This document shows positions 1 to 9,057 of a stretch of DNA of 64,000 nt, in pieces. Source of the DNA: Bradyrhizobium sp. B124 (GTDB lineage Bacteria; Pseudomonadota; Alphaproteobacteria; Rhizobiales; Xanthobacteraceae). Every line of letters starts with the position of its first letter. The first letter of the stretch is position 1. The notes beneath the pieces were generated by a model. That model was not told the DNA's origin, made no database searches, and saw nothing but the letters and a program-made list of their open reading frames with translations. Where the stretch lies: positions 6,576,001-6,640,000 of the forward strand of contig NZ_CP152413.1 of assembly GCF_038967635.1 (NCBI RefSeq). Direction: 5' to 3'. A program made the translations under genes and the position numbers.

Positions 1-112
1 TGTCATCGCCCGCGAAAGCGGGTGATCCAGTATTCCAGAGACATCGGCAATTGAAACGTGAGGCCGCGGCGTACTGGATCGCCCGGTCGAGCCGGGCGAT
101 GATAGCCAGTTG
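1..112. repeat. Palindromic intergenic repeat
   Basis: Two hairpins face each other: a left arm with CGCCCGC-GAAA-GCGGG and a right arm with GCCCGG-TCGA-GCCGGGC. They are joined by matching outer segments (gatccagta on the left, tactggatc on the right). The whole is an imperfect inverted repeat of about 110 bp with no coding potential. Elements of this form are common between genes in Bradyrhizobium. It lies downstream of the peroxiredoxin gene and could act as a transcript end. Confidence 0.7.
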
Positions 113-128
113 CGGCGAAAGCGTCAGC

Positions 129-614
129 TCAGAGCTGCCCGAGCAGCGTGTCGCCGCCGGAGACCTCGACCTTGCCCGGAGCCGGCTCCTTGTTGAGCTT
201 CTTCACCACGCCGTCCTCGACCAGCATCGAGTAGCGGTGGGAGCGGATGCCGAGGCCGTTGCCGGAGGCGTCGAGCTCCATGCCGATCGCCTTGGCGAAG
301 TCGGCATTGCCGTCGGCCAGGAAGACGGCTTCGTCGCGCTGGTCGGTGTCGCGCTTCCAGGCGTTCATCACGAAGGCGTCGTTGACCGAGACGATCGCGA
401 TGGTGTCGACGCCCTTGTTCTTCATGGCATAGGCGTTGAGGAAGATGCTCGGCAGATGCATCTTGTGGCAGGTGCCGGTGTAGGCGCCGGGCACCGCGAA
501 CAGGGCGACCTTCTTGCCCTTGAAAATGTCGTCGGTGGTTTTGACCTGCGGACCCTCGGCGGTCATTACGCGAAACTTGGCTTCCGGCAGCTTATCGCCA
601 ACATTGATCGTCAT
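129..614 (-). CDS. Peroxiredoxin (Prx5/AhpC-TSA family)
   Basis: A 161-aa thiol peroxidase expected to reduce hydrogen peroxide and alkyl hydroperoxides in the cytoplasm. The start chosen is the ATG that gives MTINVGDKLPEAKF, the usual N-terminus of this family; a 27-residue upstream extension in the same frame is not family-like. The peroxidatic cysteine lies in PGAYTGTCHKMHLPS (about residue 50), matching the Prx5 PGAFTPTCS motif. A conserved NDAFVMNAW segment follows, and the C-terminal GGDTLLGQL is also typical. A divergent or operon partner is not obvious. Length agrees with bacterial Prx5 proteins. The family call is firm; substrate preference is inferred. Confidence 0.9.
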   Translation of the reverse strand: MTINVGDKLPEAKFRVMTAEGPQVKTTDDIFKGKKVALFAVPGAYTGTCHKMHLPSIFLNAYAMKNKGVDTIAIVSVNDAFVMNAWKRDTDQRDEAVFLADGNADFAKAIGMELDASGNGLGIRSHRYSMLVEDGVVKKLNKEPAPGKVEVSGGDTLLGQL

Positions 615-722
615 CGTTGTTCTCCCTCGGTGAAGCGGAATTGTCTTAAACCCGGCGGTTGGACCGCACAATACGGCCTGCTGCAGGAACGGCAATGCCG
701 AAGCGCAGTCACCGTTCCGTCA

Positions 723-1280
723 TCAGCCGGAAAACCCGCCGGCGTCGAGAAAGGCCTGCTCTTCCGCGGTGGTTTCCCGACCCAGCACCCGGTTACGGTG
801 CGGGAAGCGGCCGAACCGGCGGATGATGTCGGCGTGATCCTCGGCATATTTCAGGTTGTCGGGATGGCAATCATATTGCCGGAACAGCGTCACGCAGCGC
901 TGCTGGTCGTCGAGGTCCTCCGAATGCTCGAAAGGCAGGTAGAGGAATTCGCGCAGCACCGGGTCGGTCCGCGCATCGACGCCGCGGTCGATGGCGCGCC
1001 TTGCCACGTCGCGCGCCAGCGCGTCACTTGAAAAGGTGCTGGCGTCGCCTCGAAACAGGTTTCGCGGAAACTGGTCGAGCACGATGGTCAGCGCCAGCGC
1101 GCCCTCGTCGCTCGCCTCCCATGACGACAACTCGCCGGCAGCCGCCTTCTGCCAGGTGGCAAGGAAGCGGCTGCGGATTTCGGCATCGAAGGTGTCGTCG
1201 TGCGTGTACCAGTGGTCACGGCCGGCTTCTCGCCAGAACGCGATGACGTCGGCGGGCGTCGCGATGCGAGCGTCAGTCAT
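723..1280 (-). CDS. DUF924 family protein
   Basis: A 185-aa protein beginning MTDARIATPADVIAFWREAG, with the family hallmarks LTIVLDQFPRNLFRGDA and LYLPFEHSEDL, and the C-terminal RFGRFPHRNRVLGRE. DUF924 is a widespread all-helical family of unknown biochemical role, distantly like TPR folds. It reads on the minus strand about 110 bases upstream of the peroxiredoxin gene and 27 bases after the FadD stop, so the three could share a transcript. No signal peptide or membrane segment is seen. Family assignment is confident; no function can be given. Confidence 0.88.
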   Translation of the reverse strand: MTDARIATPADVIAFWREAGRDHWYTHDDTFDAEIRSRFLATWQKAAAGELSSWEASDEGALALTIVLDQFPRNLFRGDASTFSSDALARDVARRAIDRGVDARTDPVLREFLYLPFEHSEDLDDQQRCVTLFRQYDCHPDNLKYAEDHADIIRRFGRFPHRNRVLGRETTAEEQAFLDAGGFSG

Positions 1281-1307
1281 GTCCGTCCAACGCCCGCTTG
1301 CTCGTCC

Positions 1308-2990
1308 TTACGCCGCGGCCTTCTTCTCGTCGCGCAGCTCGCGGCGCAGGATCTTGCCGACATTGGTCTTCGGCAGGTCGGCCCTGAACTCGATCTGCTT
1401 CGGCACTTTGTAGGCGGTGAGCTGGGTGGCGGCGAACTTGATGATGTCCTCGGCGGTGACGCTCGGGTCCTTCTTGACCACGAAGGCCTTCACCGCCTCG
1501 CCGGACTTCGCGTCGGGGACGCCGATCACGGCGCATTCGAGCACGCCCGGATGGCTCGCCAGCACTTCCTCGATCTCGTTCGGATAGACGTTGAAGCCCG
1601 ACACCAGGATCATGTCCTTCTTGCGGTCGACGATCTTGGTATAGCCCTTCTCGTCCATCACGCCGATGTCGCCGGTGCGGAAATAGCCATCCGCCGTCAT
1701 CACCTTGGCGGTCTCGTCAGGCCTGTTCCAGTACCCCGACATCACCTGCGGGCCCTTGGCGCAGATTTCGCCGGCTTCGCCGAGCGGCAGTTCATTGCCG
1801 TCGTCGTCGCGGATCGAGAGCCAGGTCGAGGGGACCGGAAGGCCGATCGTCCCGGAGAACTCTGTGATCGTCGCGGGATTGCATGTCAGGGTCGGCGAGG
1901 TTTCCGACAGCCCATAGCCTTCCGACAACGAGATTCCCGTGACTTTCAGCCATTTCTCCGCGACCGGCTTTTGCGTCGCCATGCCGCCGCCATTGGCGAT
2001 CTTTAGCTTGGAGAAATCCAGTTTGTCGAAGCCTGGCGTGTTCAACAGGCCATTATAGAGCGTGTTGACTGCCGGAAAAAAGCTGACCTGATATTTCGCC
2101 AGCTCCTTGATGAAGCCGGCCATGTCGCGCGGATTGGGGATCAACAGATTGGTGCCGCCGGAGCGCACGCCCAGCAGGTAGCACGCGGTCAGGGCGAAGA
2201 TGTGATAGAGCGGCAGCGCGCAGACGATCACCATCTGGTCGACGATCGGTGGCTTCTTCAGCGCCGGCTGCAGCCAGGCGTCATTCTGCAGCACGTTGGC
2301 GAGCACGTTCTGGTGGATCAGCGTGGCGCCCTTGGAAACGCCCGTGGTGCCGCCGGTGTATTGCAGGAAGGCGACGTCCTGGCGCGTCAGCACCGGCTTG
2401 TTGAGCTTCATGCCGCGGCCGGCCGACAGCGCCTCGTTGAAGCTGACCGCACCCGGGATCGACCAGGCCGGCACCATCTTCTTCACCCGGCGCACCACCA
2501 GGTTGACGATGACGCCCTTGAAGCCGAGCAGGTCGCCCATGCTGCCGACGATCACCTGCTTCACCGCGGTGTTAGGCAGCACCTTCTGCACGGTGGTGGC
2601 GAAGTTCTCCAGCACGATGATCGCTTCCGCGCCGGAATCCTTGAGCTGATGCTCGAGCTCGCGCGGGGTGTAGAGCGGATTGACGTTGACCACGGCATAG
2701 CCGGCACGCAGCACGGCGGCGGTCGCTATGGGATATTGCAGCACGTTCGGCATCATCAGCGCGACGCGTGCGCCCTTCTGCAGGCCCTTGCTCTGCAGGT
2801 AGGCGCCGAGGGCCGTCGACATCTCGTCGAGCTCGCGATAGGTGATCGCCTTGTCCATGCAAATGAACGCCTTGCGATCGGCGAACTTCTTGAAGCTCTC
2901 TTCCAGCAATTCGACCAGCGACGAATATTGCGTGACGTCGATATCGGCGGGCACGCCGGCCGGATAATGCTTGAGCCAGATGCGCTCCAT
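1308..2990 (-). CDS. fadD: Long-chain fatty acid--CoA ligase
   Basis: A 560-aa adenylate-forming enzyme that activates fatty acids to acyl-CoA with ATP. The P-loop-like signature YTGGTTGVSKG is at residues 211-221. Further hallmarks are LSEGYGLSETSPTLTCNP, the YFRTGDIGVMDEKG hinge region and the C-terminal catalytic lysine segment LPKTNVGKILRREL. Length and order match E. coli FadD (561 aa). A GGGA motif lies about ten bases before the ATG. It is followed on the same strand by the DUF924 and peroxiredoxin genes. Two other acyl-CoA synthetases in this window (at 14.8 and 57.1 kb) are of different subfamilies, so this is the best FadD candidate here. Confidence 0.92.
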   Translation of the reverse strand: MERIWLKHYPAGVPADIDVTQYSSLVELLEESFKKFADRKAFICMDKAITYRELDEMSTALGAYLQSKGLQKGARVALMMPNVLQYPIATAAVLRAGYAVVNVNPLYTPRELEHQLKDSGAEAIIVLENFATTVQKVLPNTAVKQVIVGSMGDLLGFKGVIVNLVVRRVKKMVPAWSIPGAVSFNEALSAGRGMKLNKPVLTRQDVAFLQYTGGTTGVSKGATLIHQNVLANVLQNDAWLQPALKKPPIVDQMVIVCALPLYHIFALTACYLLGVRSGGTNLLIPNPRDMAGFIKELAKYQVSFFPAVNTLYNGLLNTPGFDKLDFSKLKIANGGGMATQKPVAEKWLKVTGISLSEGYGLSETSPTLTCNPATITEFSGTIGLPVPSTWLSIRDDDGNELPLGEAGEICAKGPQVMSGYWNRPDETAKVMTADGYFRTGDIGVMDEKGYTKIVDRKKDMILVSGFNVYPNEIEEVLASHPGVLECAVIGVPDAKSGEAVKAFVVKKDPSVTAEDIIKFAATQLTAYKVPKQIEFRADLPKTNVGKILRRELRDEKKAAA

Positions 2991-3165
2991 AATGGCTATT
3001 CCCTCTCATATAAATTTGGCTGATGTCCCGGATTGCTTCCGGGTTTTCCGACCCTTGACCGTGTCTTGGCCGCGTTATTTCAGGCAGTATTGAGCGATGC
3101 CGCGGCCAATGGCAAGCCGCTGCGCGCTATCGACGCATTGGGAGATCGGAGGGGGTGGCGCTCTG

Positions 3166-4596
3166 CTAGCCTGCCGGCTTGGCGTCGGCCTTCGGCTTCT
3201 CGGCCTTGGGCTTCGCAGCAGGCTTTGCCGCCGCCGCCGGCTTGCCGGCAGGCTTTGCAGCGGCAGGCTTGTCCGCGGCGGGCTTCGCAGCTGCGGCATC
3301 CGGCTTGGCGTTGGCGTGACGCACCGGCTTGGCCGCCGGCCTGTTGTCCGACCTGGAGGCGCTCTTGCTGTCACCCTTGGCGTCATCAGCCGCATCGGAC
3401 TTCTTGCCGGCGACACGGGTGTGCTTGCCCTTGGCGCGCTTGGCCGGCTGCAGCTTCTCGGTGTCGGCGTCGACCGCGGCGATCAATGCAGCGCCGGTCT
3501 TGGTCGGTCCCGTATAAACCACGACCGGTTCGGACGCCGCCGCCGGCTGCGCCAGCAGGTCGGCCGGTTTTGTCGGCATCGCGGCCTGCAGGCCCGAGGC
3601 GAAGAAGCTCACGCCGCTGTCGCCGTTGGTGCTCGCGCCGGCGCTGGCCACGGTGTCTTCTCCGTCCTCGTCGCTGGCGGGTCGCTTGTGCTTGGCGCCG
3701 CACATCTCCTCGCGCAGGTTCGGCGGGGTGGAATCGATCGGCACCAGATTGTCGACGGTGCCGAGCGAGGGCCGCAGCCACGCCAGCCCGTTATTGGCAA
3801 AGCCGCGATCCAAAAGCTGCGCGGCGCGGATCGCGCGCATGCGGCCCGAGGAGGCGCCGAGCACCACGGCGATCAGCCGCTTGCCGTCGCGCGTCGCCGA
3901 CGCCACGAGATTGTAGCCGGAGGCGCAGATGAAGCCGGTCTTGAAGCCGTCGGCGCCGGGATAGCGGCCGATCAGCTTGTTGAAGTTCTGGGTGATGCGG
4001 CGGCCGAAGCGGATCGACGGGATGTGGACGAAATACTCGTATTCCGGCAGGTCGCGGATGATGGCGCGGGCGAGGATGGCCATGTCGCGCGCCGAGGTGA
4101 TCTGGCCGTCGGCGGGCAGGCCGTTCGGGTTGACGTAGCTCGTTTGCGTCATGCCGAGCTTCTGCGCGGTCTGGTTCATTTCGCCGGCAAAGCCGTCGAT
4201 CGAGCCGCCGATGCCCTCGGCCAACACCACGGCCATGTCGTTGGCCGACTTCACCAGCATCATCTTGAGCGCGTTGTCGACGGTGACCTGGGTGCCGGGC
4301 CGAAGCCCCATCTTCGAGGGCGACTGCGATGACGCGGTCGGCGACACCGTGAGCAGCGTGTCGAGCGACAACCGGCCATCCTTGACCGCCTTCAGCGCCA
4401 CATAGGCGGTCATCAGCTTGCTGAGCGAGGCCGGATACCACGGCATCGTGGCGTTGTCGGCCTGCAGCACCTTCCCGGTATCGGCCTCGACGACCAGCAG
4501 CGCCTCGGCCTGCGCGATCTGCGGCGTTGCGATGGCGAGCATCGCGACGGCCAAAATCCATTTCAACGACGGGCGCAGCGGGCGAGGAAAATACAC
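3166..4596 (-). CDS. D-alanyl-D-alanine carboxypeptidase with low-complexity tail
   Basis: A 476-aa penicillin-binding protein of the S11 (PBP5/6-like) family that trims peptidoglycan pentapeptides in the periplasm. A signal peptide covers residues 1-30 (ending ATPQIAQA). The active-site motifs are all present: SLSK at 57-60, SAN at 117-119 and KTG at 219-221. The catalytic domain ends near residue 290. From about 355 to the end the protein is a low-complexity Lys/Ala/Pro/Asp-rich tail, replacing the usual PBP5 C-terminal beta domain and amphipathic helix. The start codon is GTG. The tail may bind the wall or simply be disordered; that is inference. Confidence 0.9.
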   Translation of the reverse strand: MYFPRPLRPSLKWILAVAMLAIATPQIAQAEALLVVEADTGKVLQADNATMPWYPASLSKLMTAYVALKAVKDGRLSLDTLLTVSPTASSQSPSKMGLRPGTQVTVDNALKMMLVKSANDMAVVLAEGIGGSIDGFAGEMNQTAQKLGMTQTSYVNPNGLPADGQITSARDMAILARAIIRDLPEYEYFVHIPSIRFGRRITQNFNKLIGRYPGADGFKTGFICASGYNLVASATRDGKRLIAVVLGASSGRMRAIRAAQLLDRGFANNGLAWLRPSLGTVDNLVPIDSTPPNLREEMCGAKHKRPASDEDGEDTVASAGASTNGDSGVSFFASGLQAAMPTKPADLLAQPAAASEPVVVYTGPTKTGAALIAAVDADTEKLQPAKRAKGKHTRVAGKKSDAADDAKGDSKSASRSDNRPAAKPVRHANAKPDAAAAKPAADKPAAAKPAGKPAAAAKPAAKPKAEKPKADAKPAG

Positions 4597-4793
4597 GACG
4601 GTTCCGGTCCTTTGAGACCCGCCTTCGAGAAGGAGGTCTTGCGATGTGACGTACGGGTTTCAAGCGTGTCCGGCGCCGCATTGCGGCGATGCAAACCTAT
4701 ACCGGCTTGCCAGCTGAGAACAGAGGCCGGCCAATTATATCGTGGACGAAATCGGCTGAATTTCGGCAGCCGCCTCAGTTGGAAAGGGGAGAA

Positions 4794-6572
4794 TTATGGT
4801 GCCTCGATGCCGGCGCGCGCCTGGTCCTGGACCATGAACTGGGCCCGCGCGAGTTCGGCAAAACGCCCGCCTTTCGCCACCAGTTCATCGAAAGTTCCGC
4901 TTTCGATCACCCGTCCCTGGTCGAACAACAGGATGCGGGTGGCGTAGCGGATGGTCGAGAGACGATGCGCGATCACGAAGGTGGTGCGGCCCTTCATCAC
5001 TTCGTCGAGAGCAGCATTCACCTTGGCTTCGGTGACGGCGTCGAGCGCGCTGGTTGCCTCGTCGAGGATCAGGATCGGCGGATCCTTGAGCAGCGCACGC
5101 GCAATCGATAGCCGCTGCCGCTCGCCGCCGGACAGCATGCGGCCACGCTCGCCGGCATGGGTGTCGAACTTCTTCTCGCTGCGCTCGATGAAATCCAGCG
5201 CCTGTGCGCGCGCCGCGGCGATGCGCAGCTCCTCATCGGTCGCATCGGGCTTGCCGACGCGCAGATTGTCGGCGAGCGAGCGGTTGAACAGCAGCGCCTC
5301 CTGGAACACCACGCCGATGTTCCGCCGCAGCGCGGTCAGCTTCAGAGCACGTATGTCCATACCGTCGATCTCGATGATGCCGGATTGCGGATCGAACGCC
5401 CGATGCAGCAGCGCGATCGCGGTGGATTTGCCGGCGCCGGTCGAGCCGACCAGCGCGATGGTCTGGCCGGGCAATGCGGTGAAGGTGAGGTCCTCGATCG
5501 CCGGCCGCTTGCCGTCATAGGAGAACGAGACGTCGTTGAACTCGACCAGCCCGGACAGCCGGCCGGGATCGACCGCGCCCGGACGGTCGCGCACCGCCGG
5601 CACCGCATCGAGCACGTCGAAGAATTCCTGCAGGCGCGGCGCTTCCATGAACACATTGTTGATGAAGCTGACCACCTGCTCGAGCTTCTGGATCAGCATG
5701 GTGGCGAACGAGACGAACATCACGATCTCGCCGACCGTGGTGAGGCCCTCGTTGTGGAGCGCGATGCCGACCGTGAAGATCGCAAGCACCGTGATGGTGG
5801 TCGAGGCGCGCGTGATCACGGTGACCAGCGCCCACCATGACAGCACCGGCATCTGCACTGCGAGCAGCTTGTCGGCGACGTAGCGCAGGCCCTGCACCTC
5901 GGAATCGATCCGCACGAAGCTCTGCACCAGCGCGACATTGCCGAGCGCGTCGGAGGCGCGCGCCGAAAGGTCGCTGTAATAGGCCTCGACCTCGCTCTGC
6001 ATGCCGTAGGTCTTGCGCACCACCAGCGTGGTCAGCACGGTGAACACGACACAGAGCGCGAACAGCAGGATCGCCAGCCGCCAGTTGATGTAGAGCGCGA
6101 GCGGCAGCAGCACGATCAGCGATATGATGGCGGCGAAATGCTCGCGGAAGAAGCCGAGCCAGAGCCGCCACAGCGCATCGGTGCCGTTCAGCATCACCTT
6201 CATCAGCCGTCCGGAATGGGTGCCGGAGTGGAAGGTCAGCGGCAGCTGCAGGATGTGCTCGAAATAATCCGTCAGCACGGCCTGGCGCTGGCGGTGTGCG
6301 AGCCGGTCGGCCTGCAACGCGACGATCGCGCTGCAGCCGATCGTGAACAGGCCGAACGCCGCCCAGGCCGCGAGCAGCGGCCAAGCCGAGGAGGTCGCAA
6401 ACAGCCCGGTGACCGGCCGGCCCGACAGCACGTCGACGATCTTGCCGAACAGCACCGGCTCGGCGAATTGCGCAGCGGCGAGCAGCATGTTGGCGGCGGC
6501 CAGGATCCAGCCGAGCCGCGCCTCCTTGCCGAGCAGTTCGAGGACGCGGGTATAGAGGCGGAGCATGGACAT
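4794..6572 (-). CDS. ndvA: Cyclic beta-1,2-glucan exporter, ABC ATPase/permease
   Basis: A 592-aa half-transporter with fused membrane and ATP-binding domains, acting as a homodimer in the inner membrane. Six membrane helices lie within residues 20-310. The nucleotide-binding domain carries Walker [10 protein letters not shown] (376-384), the signature LSGGERQ (480-486) and Walker B LILDEATS (501-508). The N-terminus [19 protein letters not shown] and the total length match NdvA/ChvA, which export periplasmic cyclic glucan needed for osmoadaptation and nodule invasion in rhizobia. No glucan synthase (ndvB) lies beside it here. The alternative is another lipid or glucan ABC exporter, but N-terminal similarity favours NdvA. 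Confidence 0.85.
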   Translation of the reverse strand: MSMLRLYTRVLELLGKEARLGWILAAANMLLAAAQFAEPVLFGKIVDVLSGRPVTGLFATSSAWPLLAAWAAFGLFTIGCSAIVALQADRLAHRQRQAVLTDYFEHILQLPLTFHSGTHSGRLMKVMLNGTDALWRLWLGFFREHFAAIISLIVLLPLALYINWRLAILLFALCVVFTVLTTLVVRKTYGMQSEVEAYYSDLSARASDALGNVALVQSFVRIDSEVQGLRYVADKLLAVQMPVLSWWALVTVITRASTTITVLAIFTVGIALHNEGLTTVGEIVMFVSFATMLIQKLEQVVSFINNVFMEAPRLQEFFDVLDAVPAVRDRPGAVDPGRLSGLVEFNDVSFSYDGKRPAIEDLTFTALPGQTIALVGSTGAGKSTAIALLHRAFDPQSGIIEIDGMDIRALKLTALRRNIGVVFQEALLFNRSLADNLRVGKPDATDEELRIAAARAQALDFIERSEKKFDTHAGERGRMLSGGERQRLSIARALLKDPPILILDEATSALDAVTEAKVNAALDEVMKGRTTFVIAHRLSTIRYATRILLFDQGRVIESGTFDELVAKGGRFAELARAQFMVQDQARAGIEAP

Positions 6573-6710
6573 GCCGGCGGGACTCGTCAGCGGTGGGCGC
6601 CCGGTCAGGCGGGACGCAATTTAATCAGGGTTCGGGATGCAGGGCTAGCGGGCGATGACGCATCGCGCTCCGCGCTTTGCCGGGCATGACGACTGCGCAG
6701 AGGGCGACTT

Positions 6711-7769
6711 TCAATTCACCAGCCGGCCATCGATCGGCGGCAGGAATTGGTCGTCGAAGATGTCGGCAGCGTGCGGCCGCTTCTGGAATTTGAAGTCCTC
6801 CGCGAGCTGGTCGAGCGATCGCTCGAAGCGCTCCGCCTCGATGCCGCCGAGGCCGTCGCGCTTCACCTCCCCGGTCAGGATGTTGTCGCGGATGATGGCG
6901 CCCAGCCGCTCGAGCTCCAGGTCGCGCGAACCGCCATCCATCCGGCTCACCACCTCGCTCGCCGCGCGGGCCGGGTCCTTGACCGCGAGGTTGGTGCCGC
7001 CGATCACCGCGCGCACGAACCCTTTCACCGCGTCCGGCTTCGCCGCCGCAAGGCGCGGGCTGACGATCACGGCAAAGCCATAGGCTTCGCAGCCATAGTC
7101 GGCGAAGCGCAGCACCGCGAGATCGTCGGCGGGCACGCCGCGATCGCGCAGATTGATTGCCGAGAGATAGGAGAAGCCGGTTACGGCATCGATTTGGCCT
7201 GCGGAAAGCATCGGCTCGCGCACCGCCGCGCTGATCGTGCTCTGCTTCACGCTCGCGAGCTTGATGCCGTTCTGCTTGGCGACCGCGGGCCACAGCCGGA
7301 TCGAAAGATCGCCCTCGGCGACGCCGAGGTTCTTGCCCTGGATGTCGGTCAGTGCCTTGATGCCCCGGCTCTTGCGGGCAATGATCGCATAAGGCGCCTG
7401 GTTGAACAGCACGAACACCGCCTTGACCGGGGCAGCACCTGGCTTGTCGCGAAAGCGGATCAGCGAGTTGATGTCGACGAGGGCGAAATCGCTTGAGCCG
7501 TCGGCGACGCGCGCGATGGCGTCCGCCGAGCTGGTGGCGACGTTGGTGCCGACCGCAAGGCCCTCGGCGCTGAACAGGCCGCCGGCCGACGCCATCACGA
7601 ATGGGGCCGCGGCAGCATCAAGCGGACGGTCGAGCGTGAACTGGATGGTGAGCGGCTGCGGCGCATCGCCGGCTCGCAGCGGTGTGACGGCCGGCCACAC
7701 GCCGCCCAAAAGGCCGATCATGCCGGCCAGTATCCAGCGGAGAACGGTGGTCCGACTTACCTGCATCAT
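6711..7769 (-). CDS. NitT/TauT-type ABC transporter substrate-binding protein
   Basis: A secreted binding protein of about 352 aa in the SsuA/ThiY/NMT1-like superfamily, which delivers sulfonates, nitrate, pyrimidines or similar ligands to an ABC permease. Residues 1-35 form a signal peptide (hydrophobic LRWILAGMIGLLGGVWP core). Family features include FTLDRPLDAAAAPFVMASAGGLFSAEGL near the start, ALVDINSLIRF and GKNLGVAEGDLSIRLWP. The ATG at 7769 was chosen; an upstream in-frame TTG at 7790 is possible. No permease or ATPase gene is adjacent, so it is an orphan binding protein here. The ligand cannot be told from sequence. Confidence 0.8.
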   Translation of the reverse strand: MMQVSRTTVLRWILAGMIGLLGGVWPAVTPLRAGDAPQPLTIQFTLDRPLDAAAAPFVMASAGGLFSAEGLAVGTNVATSSADAIARVADGSSDFALVDINSLIRFRDKPGAAPVKAVFVLFNQAPYAIIARKSRGIKALTDIQGKNLGVAEGDLSIRLWPAVAKQNGIKLASVKQSTISAAVREPMLSAGQIDAVTGFSYLSAINLRDRGVPADDLAVLRFADYGCEAYGFAVIVSPRLAAAKPDAVKGFVRAVIGGTNLAVKDPARAASEVVSRMDGGSRDLELERLGAIIRDNILTGEVKRDGLGGIEAERFERSLDQLAEDFKFQKRPHAADIFDDQFLPPIDGRLVN

Positions 7770-8028
7770 GACATCCGGGAGGCGAGACAAAGTGCCGCGC
7801 CGGCTGCGCCTGCTTCATGACATCGAATGCGCCAGGGCAGGGTGCAATTCAAGCATCAATTTCAAGCGTTATTTGCCGGCATCCTGCCCCAGGCAAGGTG
7901 AACGGCCGATGACTGCCTCGATTTCACCTCAGGTTGTTCAGCTTGCATTCGGTTTGGGGAACCTAATCTAGAGGCAGTGGTTAGCTCACCAGGGCCCGTC
8001 GGGCCGGCTTCCATAAAGGATGACTACA
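7770..8028. other. Divergent intergenic region
   Basis: About 260 bases separate the binding-protein gene (minus) and the secreted Gly/Tyr protein gene (plus). A GC-rich hairpin-like stretch (gggcccgtcgggcc) lies at about 7990-8005 just before the ribosome site of the plus-strand gene. No further gene, tRNA or clear promoter consensus was seen. Confidence 0.4.
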
Positions 8029-8469
8029 ATGTTTGCGCGAAAGGGTGTTTTTTCGTCCATTGGCCGCGCAGCCACATTGGCAACGGTTGCCGCGGTGGCG
8101 TTGACGGTCGTTGAGCCGACGATGGCGTTCGCAGGCTCTGCTCCGGCGGGTAAGGCGGCCGCCGTGACCACATCGCACGGCACGACCAGCGCGACCGATA
8201 TCAGCGCGCGCCGTCGCTACTATCGTGGCGGAGGCGGTGGTGCGGCCGCTGCGGCCGTGTTCGCCGGGATCGTCGGCACGGGTCTGGCGATCGCCGCAAC
8301 CCAGAACCGTCGCGACTATTACGACTCCTATGGCTACGACAGCGGCCCGGGCTACTACGGTGGTCCCGCCTATTATGGTGGTGGCCCGGCCTATTACGGC
8401 GGCGGACCGTATTATGGTTATCACGGCTATTACGGGCACCGCTCGGCACTGCCCTATACGCCGTACTGA
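8029..8469 (+). CDS. Secreted Gly/Tyr-rich protein, unknown function
   Basis: A 146-aa protein with a signal-like N-terminus (RAATLATVAAVALTVVEPTMAFA), a short glycine run (RRYYRGGGGGAAAAAVFAG) followed by a hydrophobic stretch, then a C-terminal half of repeated Tyr/Gly units such as GPAYYGGGPAYYGGGP. This form is frequent among small Bradyrhizobiaceae envelope proteins of unknown role. The ATG at 8029 is preferred because AAAGGA sits eight bases upstream; an ATG at 8020 is the alternative. A strong intrinsic terminator follows at 8509, so the gene is probably monocistronic. The segment could be a glycine-zipper-like membrane anchor, but that is inference. Confidence 0.75.
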   Translation: MFARKGVFSSIGRAATLATVAAVALTVVEPTMAFAGSAPAGKAAAVTTSHGTTSATDISARRRYYRGGGGGAAAAAVFAGIVGTGLAIAATQNRRDYYDSYGYDSGPGYYGGPAYYGGGPAYYGGGPYYGYHGYYGHRSALPYTPY

Positions 8470-8508
8470 CACCGTCGTCGGTTCTCAGAACTGTCACAAA
8501 GGATCGGA

Positions 8509-8537
8509 TCCACCGGCTGCGAGGCCGGTGGATTTTT
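8509..8537 (+). terminator. Rho-independent terminator
   Basis: A nine-base stem TCCACCGGC / GCCGGTGGA with a six-base loop is followed directly by TTTTT. It sits 40 bases after the stop of the Gly/Tyr-rich protein gene. Confidence 0.88.
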
Positions 8538-8592
8538 CGTCGTCGGCTCGCCCGTTAACACGCTGGCGACGCGTTTCGACTAGGCTCGTAGG

Positions 8593-8994
8593 ATGAGTGA
8601 TTCGATCGAGCGGCTTTACCAGGCGGTGATCGTGGCCAAGGATCTTGATCCGGCTACGTCGCGCACGGCACGGCTGTTCCAGCGCGGGCCGGCCAAGATG
8701 GCCAAGAAGCTCGCCGAGGAAGCGGTCGAGGTCGTGATCGACGCCGTCAGCGGCAAGCCGGACGCCGTCGTCCGCGAGAGCGCGGACCTGCTCTACAATC
8801 TCACCGTTCTGTGGGCATCGGCCGGCGTGAAGCCGGGGGATGTGTGGCGCGAGATGGAGCGGCGCGAGCGGCTGCTCGGGATCGCCGAGAAGCTGCCGAA
8901 GTCGCCAGTTAAGCTGCCCAAGACCGCGCCCGTTCCGGTGGTTCGGCGTCGAATTGTCGCGCTGGAGAACCGGCTGCGCAAACGGCAGTCGTAA
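8593..8994 (+). CDS. hisE: Phosphoribosyl-ATP pyrophosphohydrolase-like protein
   Basis: A 133-aa member of the MazG/HisE all-alpha NTP pyrophosphatase superfamily. HisE hydrolyses phosphoribosyl-ATP to phosphoribosyl-AMP in histidine biosynthesis. The metal-binding signature is seen as KKLAEEAVEVVID (about residues 37-49) and RESADLLYNLTVLW (about 60-73), matching E-E-x-x-E...D patterns. The C-terminal 35 residues (LPKSPVKLPKTAPVPVVRRR onward) extend beyond the canonical 105-110 aa enzyme. No other his gene is nearby, while rhizobia normally carry hisE in the main his cluster, so this may be a second copy with a changed role. The family call is firm. Confidence 0.78.
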   Translation: MSDSIERLYQAVIVAKDLDPATSRTARLFQRGPAKMAKKLAEEAVEVVIDAVSGKPDAVVRESADLLYNLTVLWASAGVKPGDVWREMERRERLLGIAEKLPKSPVKLPKTAPVPVVRRRIVALENRLRKRQS

Positions 8995-9057
8995 ATCAAC
9001 CAAATTCGATCCATTCCCGGCATGGACAAATCCGCTCCATGATGGTTCATCGCGCCC

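Noticed and set aside
3097..4332. Long open frame opposite the carboxypeptidase gene
   Set aside because: It is the mirror of a high-GC gene; its text is His/Arg/Gly-rich with no family motif, whereas the minus strand has all three penicillin-binding motifs.
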